Shown here piece by piece: positions 6,491-8,150 of a DNA stretch of 8,150 nt (position 1 is the first letter of the stretch; every line of letters begins with the position of its first letter). The notes under the pieces are model-generated. The model was not told the origin of the DNA. It worked only from the letters and a program-made list of their open reading frames with translations, and did no database searches. Both the position numbers and the translations under genes were made by a program. The DNA lies in NCBI GenBank assembly GCA_946887345.1, contig CAMPKR010000103.1:1-8150 (forward strand). The letters are read 5' to 3'. This DNA comes from an uncultured Bacteroidota bacterium (GTDB lineage Bacteria; Bacteroidota; Bacteroidia; Chitinophagales; Chitinophagaceae).

Positions 6491-7711
6491 TCATATATAT
6501 TTTAATATAAGAAAATGTTTAGTATAATAGAACTGTTTAATGTATGGATAGCGATCCTGGTATAGCTCTTTTACTTTATCTAAGATGGTCGCCCTCAGCC
6601 CGTCCAGGTTTCTTCTCTCTATCGCCGAAACAAAGACACAAGCGTTATTCGTCTCACCTTCCCAGCGCTTACGTAGTTGATTCAGCAGGTCCTGTTTTAC
6701 TTCATCATCCAGCCATTCGTCAAACACATTTTTCTCATACAGGTCCATCTTGTTGAAGATGGTTAGTATCGGTTTGTCAAAGGCTTTCAGCTCTTGCAGC
6801 GTTTTATTCACTACGCCCATCTGGTCCTCATACGCCGGGTGGGAAATATCTACCACATGCAGCAGCATATCTGCTTCGCGCACTTCATCCAGCGTACTTT
6901 TAAAGCTCTCTACCAGGTGGTGGGGTAGCTTGCGGATGAATCCCACCGTATCGCTCAGCAGGAAAGGTGTTTGCTCATATACCACCTTGCGGGTTGTAGT
7001 TTCCAGTGTGGCAAAAAGCTTATTCTCAGCAAACACTTCACTCTTGCTGAGCACATTCATCAGTGTGCTCTTACCTACATTGGTATAGCCCACTAGTGCA
7101 ACACGTATATAGGTACCTCGCTCCTGCCTTTGGGTGGTAGCCTGTTTATCTATTTCTTTCAGGCGCTTGCGCAGCAGCGATATTTTGTCTTTTACTATAC
7201 GGCGGTCGGTTTCTATTTCCGTTTCACCCGGTCCTCTCGACCCGATACCGCCTCCCTGTCTTTCCAGGTGTTGCCACATACCTTTCAGGCGGGGCAGCAG
7301 GTATTGGTACTGCGCCAGCTCTACCTGTACTTTGGCTTGCGCTGTCTTTGCCCTGCGGGCAAAGATGTCCAGTATCAGGTCCGAGCGGTCGATTGTTTTC
7401 GCCCCAAGTACTTTCTCGATATTTATGATCTGCGAACCGCTCAGTTCGTCATCAAATATTACCAGGTTGATTCCTTTTGCCTGTACATAGGTACGTATCT
7501 CTTCCAGTTTACCCTTACCCACAAAAGTGCGGCTGTCCGGGCGCGGAAGCTTCTGGAAGAATACCTTTTCCGTATTAGCCCCTGCAGTCTCAGCAAGGAA
7601 AGCCAGCTCAGCCAGGTATTCCATCAGCTGTGTCTCATTTTGCTCTTTGTGCACCAGGCCCACCAGCACAGCCTTCTCTTCGGCCTGTATTATGTTTTTA
7701 TTCTCTATCAA
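6491..7711 (-). CDS. hflX: GTPase HflX (ribosome-splitting factor), probable TTG start
   Basis: HflX is a GTPase that binds ribosomes and, in E. coli and others, splits stalled or heat-damaged 70S particles. With a TTG start at 7711 the protein has 406 residues. It has the N-terminal HflX domain (RTFVGKGKLEEI, then FDDELSGSQ and IDRSDLILDIFARRA), the Gly-rich linker GGGIGSRGPGETEIETDRR, and a G domain. The G motifs, by TTG-start numbering, are GYTNVGKS at 208-215, switch region TLETTTR at 235-241, DTVG at 254-257, NKMD at 320-323 and SAIE near 362. ATG codons at 7747 and 7768 are in frame, but the first lies inside a terminator-like hairpin and the second just upstream of it. The TTG has an AAAGGAAG sequence just upstream and gives MIENKNIIQAEEKAVLVGL, a normal start for the family. 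The tail after RYPY is slightly long and AT-rich. The convergent-side neighbour is the 81-residue gene. Confidence 0.96.
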   Translation of the reverse strand: MIENKNIIQAEEKAVLVGLVHKEQNETQLMEYLAELAFLAETAGANTEKVFFQKLPRPDSRTFVGKGKLEEIRTYVQAKGINLVIFDDELSGSQIINIEKVLGAKTIDRSDLILDIFARRAKTAQAKVQVELAQYQYLLPRLKGMWQHLERQGGGIGSRGPGETEIETDRRIVKDKISLLRKRLKEIDKQATTQRQERGTYIRVALVGYTNVGKSTLMNVLSKSEVFAENKLFATLETTTRKVVYEQTPFLLSDTVGFIRKLPHHLVESFKSTLDEVREADMLLHVVDISHPAYEDQMGVVNKTLQELKAFDKPILTIFNKMDLYEKNVFDEWLDDEVKQDLLNQLRKRWEGETNNACVFVSAIERRNLDGLRATILDKVKELYQDRYPYIKQFYYTKHFLILKYI

Positions 7712-7725
7712 ATCGTCTTCCTTTC
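7701..7725 (-). promoter_or_regulatory. Ribosome binding site and TTG start of hflX
   Basis: On the minus strand AGAAAGGAAG precedes TTG (7711-7709) by five bases. This purine run is the only Shine-Dalgarno-like sequence near any candidate start of hflX and supports the TTG over the two upstream ATGs. Shine-Dalgarno sequences are often absent in this phylum, so the support is moderate. Confidence 0.5.
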
Positions 7726-7736
7726 TTAAATCAGAT

Positions 7737-7762
7737 AAAAAAACCATCCCCGAAGGAATGGT
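7737..7762 (-). terminator. Terminator-like hairpin in the hflX leader
   Basis: On the minus strand ACCATTCC pairs with GGGATGGT (one G-U) around a TTCG tetraloop at 7751-7754, followed at once by a run of seven U (A run at 7737-7743). The shape is that of a strong rho-independent terminator. It lies upstream of the hflX TTG start by about 25 bases, with no minus-strand coding sequence between it and 7888. It could end a small RNA, act as an attenuator of hflX, or protect the 5' end of the mRNA. Confidence 0.75.
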
Positions 7763-7767
7763 CTGCA

Positions 7768-7775
7768 CAAAAATA
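7768..7775 (-). promoter_or_regulatory. Candidate -7 promoter box for hflX
   Basis: TATTTTTG on the minus strand matches TAnnTTTG. A start site some five to seven bases downstream would fall at about 7761-7763, exactly where the leader hairpin begins. The -33 region offers only a weak TGTG. If this promoter is used, the hflX mRNA would begin with the hairpin. Confidence 0.4.
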
Positions 7776-7788
7776 CTGATTTAATATA

Positions 7789-7828
7789 ACACATAGTGTC
7801 AGTACGGCTTCAAGCCGTGAGACGCGTC
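7789..7828. repeat. Cluster of small palindromes between hflX and the right-edge gene
   Basis: Three inverted repeats follow one another: ACAC / GTGT at 7789-7799; a perfect seven-pair ACGGCTT / AAGCCGT around a single C at 7804-7818, with GTC / GAC outer arms at 7798-7800 and 7821-7823; and GACGCGTC at 7821-7828. The region lies between two divergent genes, where operators would be expected, or it may be part of a structured RNA ending at the 7737-7762 terminator. None has a following T run of its own. Confidence 0.45.
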
Positions 7829-7888
7829 ATAGAGAAAGTATACACCAGGTTCTGTGAGGTCAGCTAATATCTATATTTTTATCTGCAC

Positions 7889-8150
7889 ATGAGGGTATTC
7901 GGAATAAGGAGCATATTGAGAATGGCTATGTTTTGCATTTGCTTTCTTCTCATTTTTTATTTTGGCGCTAGAGAGCAATTCATGCAGCACCCGTGGCCAA
8001 TACTAGGTCCGGTTTTAGCCGCTTTTACAATAATGCTTCTTCGAACGACAGTAATTATCGTCAATCGAAATGTTCTGAAATTTTATACTCTGTTCACATT
8101 TGTTACGAACCGTCCGAAATGGCTCTTTATCGGTGAGATACAAAAAATGC
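7889..8150 (+). CDS. Membrane protein of unknown function, truncated by window edge
   Basis: From an ATG at 7889 the frame stays open to the end of the window (87 codons), so the protein is cut at its C terminus. Two hydrophobic segments are visible, at about residues 12-26 (MAMFCICFLLIFYFG) and 37-58 (ILGPVLAAFTIMLLRTTVIIV), joined by a short loop with Gln, His and Pro. After the second helix comes NRNVLKFYTLFTFVTNRPKWLFIGEIQKM, a basic and aromatic stretch that would be cytoplasmic. Two N-terminal helices followed by a beta-rich segment with a Trp before an I-x-x-I-like pattern recall small bacterial proteins with a PH-like domain (STM3941-type), but this is only a resemblance. It is divergent from hflX. 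No Shine-Dalgarno sequence is evident, and the sequence before the ATG is AT-rich. Confidence 0.7.
   Translation, partial: MRVFGIRSILRMAMFCICFLLIFYFGAREQFMQHPWPILGPVLAAFTIMLLRTTVIIVNRNVLKFYTLFTFVTNRPKWLFIGEIQKM

Noticed and set aside
7130..7729. Long plus-strand frame of 199 codons opposite hflX
   Set aside because: It is a shadow of the hflX coding strand: no recognisable domains, and all conserved motifs are on the minus strand.
1..8150. Mobile element, CRISPR array, toxin-antitoxin or defence system
   Set aside because: No transposase, integrase, spaced direct repeats, terminal inverted repeats or toxin/antitoxin-like gene pair is visible; the content is core housekeeping genes and conserved small proteins.

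Overview
This window looks like ordinary core chromosome of a member of the Bacteroidota, most likely near the Chitinophagaceae. That placement is an inference. It rests on protein character (a DUF4142 lipoprotein, a DUF2461 protein, Bacteroidota-style RseP and HflX), a tmRNA tag ending in AMAA, mostly absent Shine-Dalgarno sequences, and several upstream boxes matching the Bacteroidota -7 promoter consensus TAnnTTTG. Most genes are on the minus strand. There is no sign of transposons, phage, CRISPR or a defence island.

Layout from left to right: (1) 75-500, plus, a small four-helix membrane protein, tail to tail with (2) 497-784, minus, a DUF1330 protein; their stop codons share one CTAG. 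(3) 821-847, a strong minus-strand terminator, then 848-997, a non-coding gap holding a bulged hairpin at 903-928. (4) 998-1555, minus, a DUF4142 lipoprotein. (5) 1650-2016, minus, the ssrA tmRNA with its own terminator at 1614-1640 and tag GESNFAMAA. (6) 2134-2562, minus, a Nudix hydrolase. (7) 2588-2622, minus, the terminator that closes the next unit. (8) 2684-4057 rseP and 4074-5243 dxr, minus, a two-gene unit transcribed dxr then rseP. (9) 5244-5471, a divergent intergenic region. (10) 5472-6128, plus, a DUF2461 protein, abutting tail to tail (11) 6129-6374, minus, an unrecognised 81-residue protein. (12) 6491-7711, minus, hflX. (13) 7712-7888, a divergent control region with a terminator-shaped hairpin in the hflX leader and smaller palindromes. 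(14) 7889 to the edge, plus, a truncated membrane protein.

The genes do not form one pathway. dxr makes MEP for isoprenoid synthesis and rseP is an intramembrane protease; the two are often neighbours in bacteria. ssrA (trans-translation) and hflX (ribosome splitting and rescue) both deal with stalled ribosomes, but they are about 4.5 kb apart and not co-transcribed. I found no convincing undescribed multi-gene system. The least explained items are the hairpin and U-tract at the start of the hflX transcript region, the palindromes beside it, the orphan 81-residue protein and the truncated membrane protein at the right edge.
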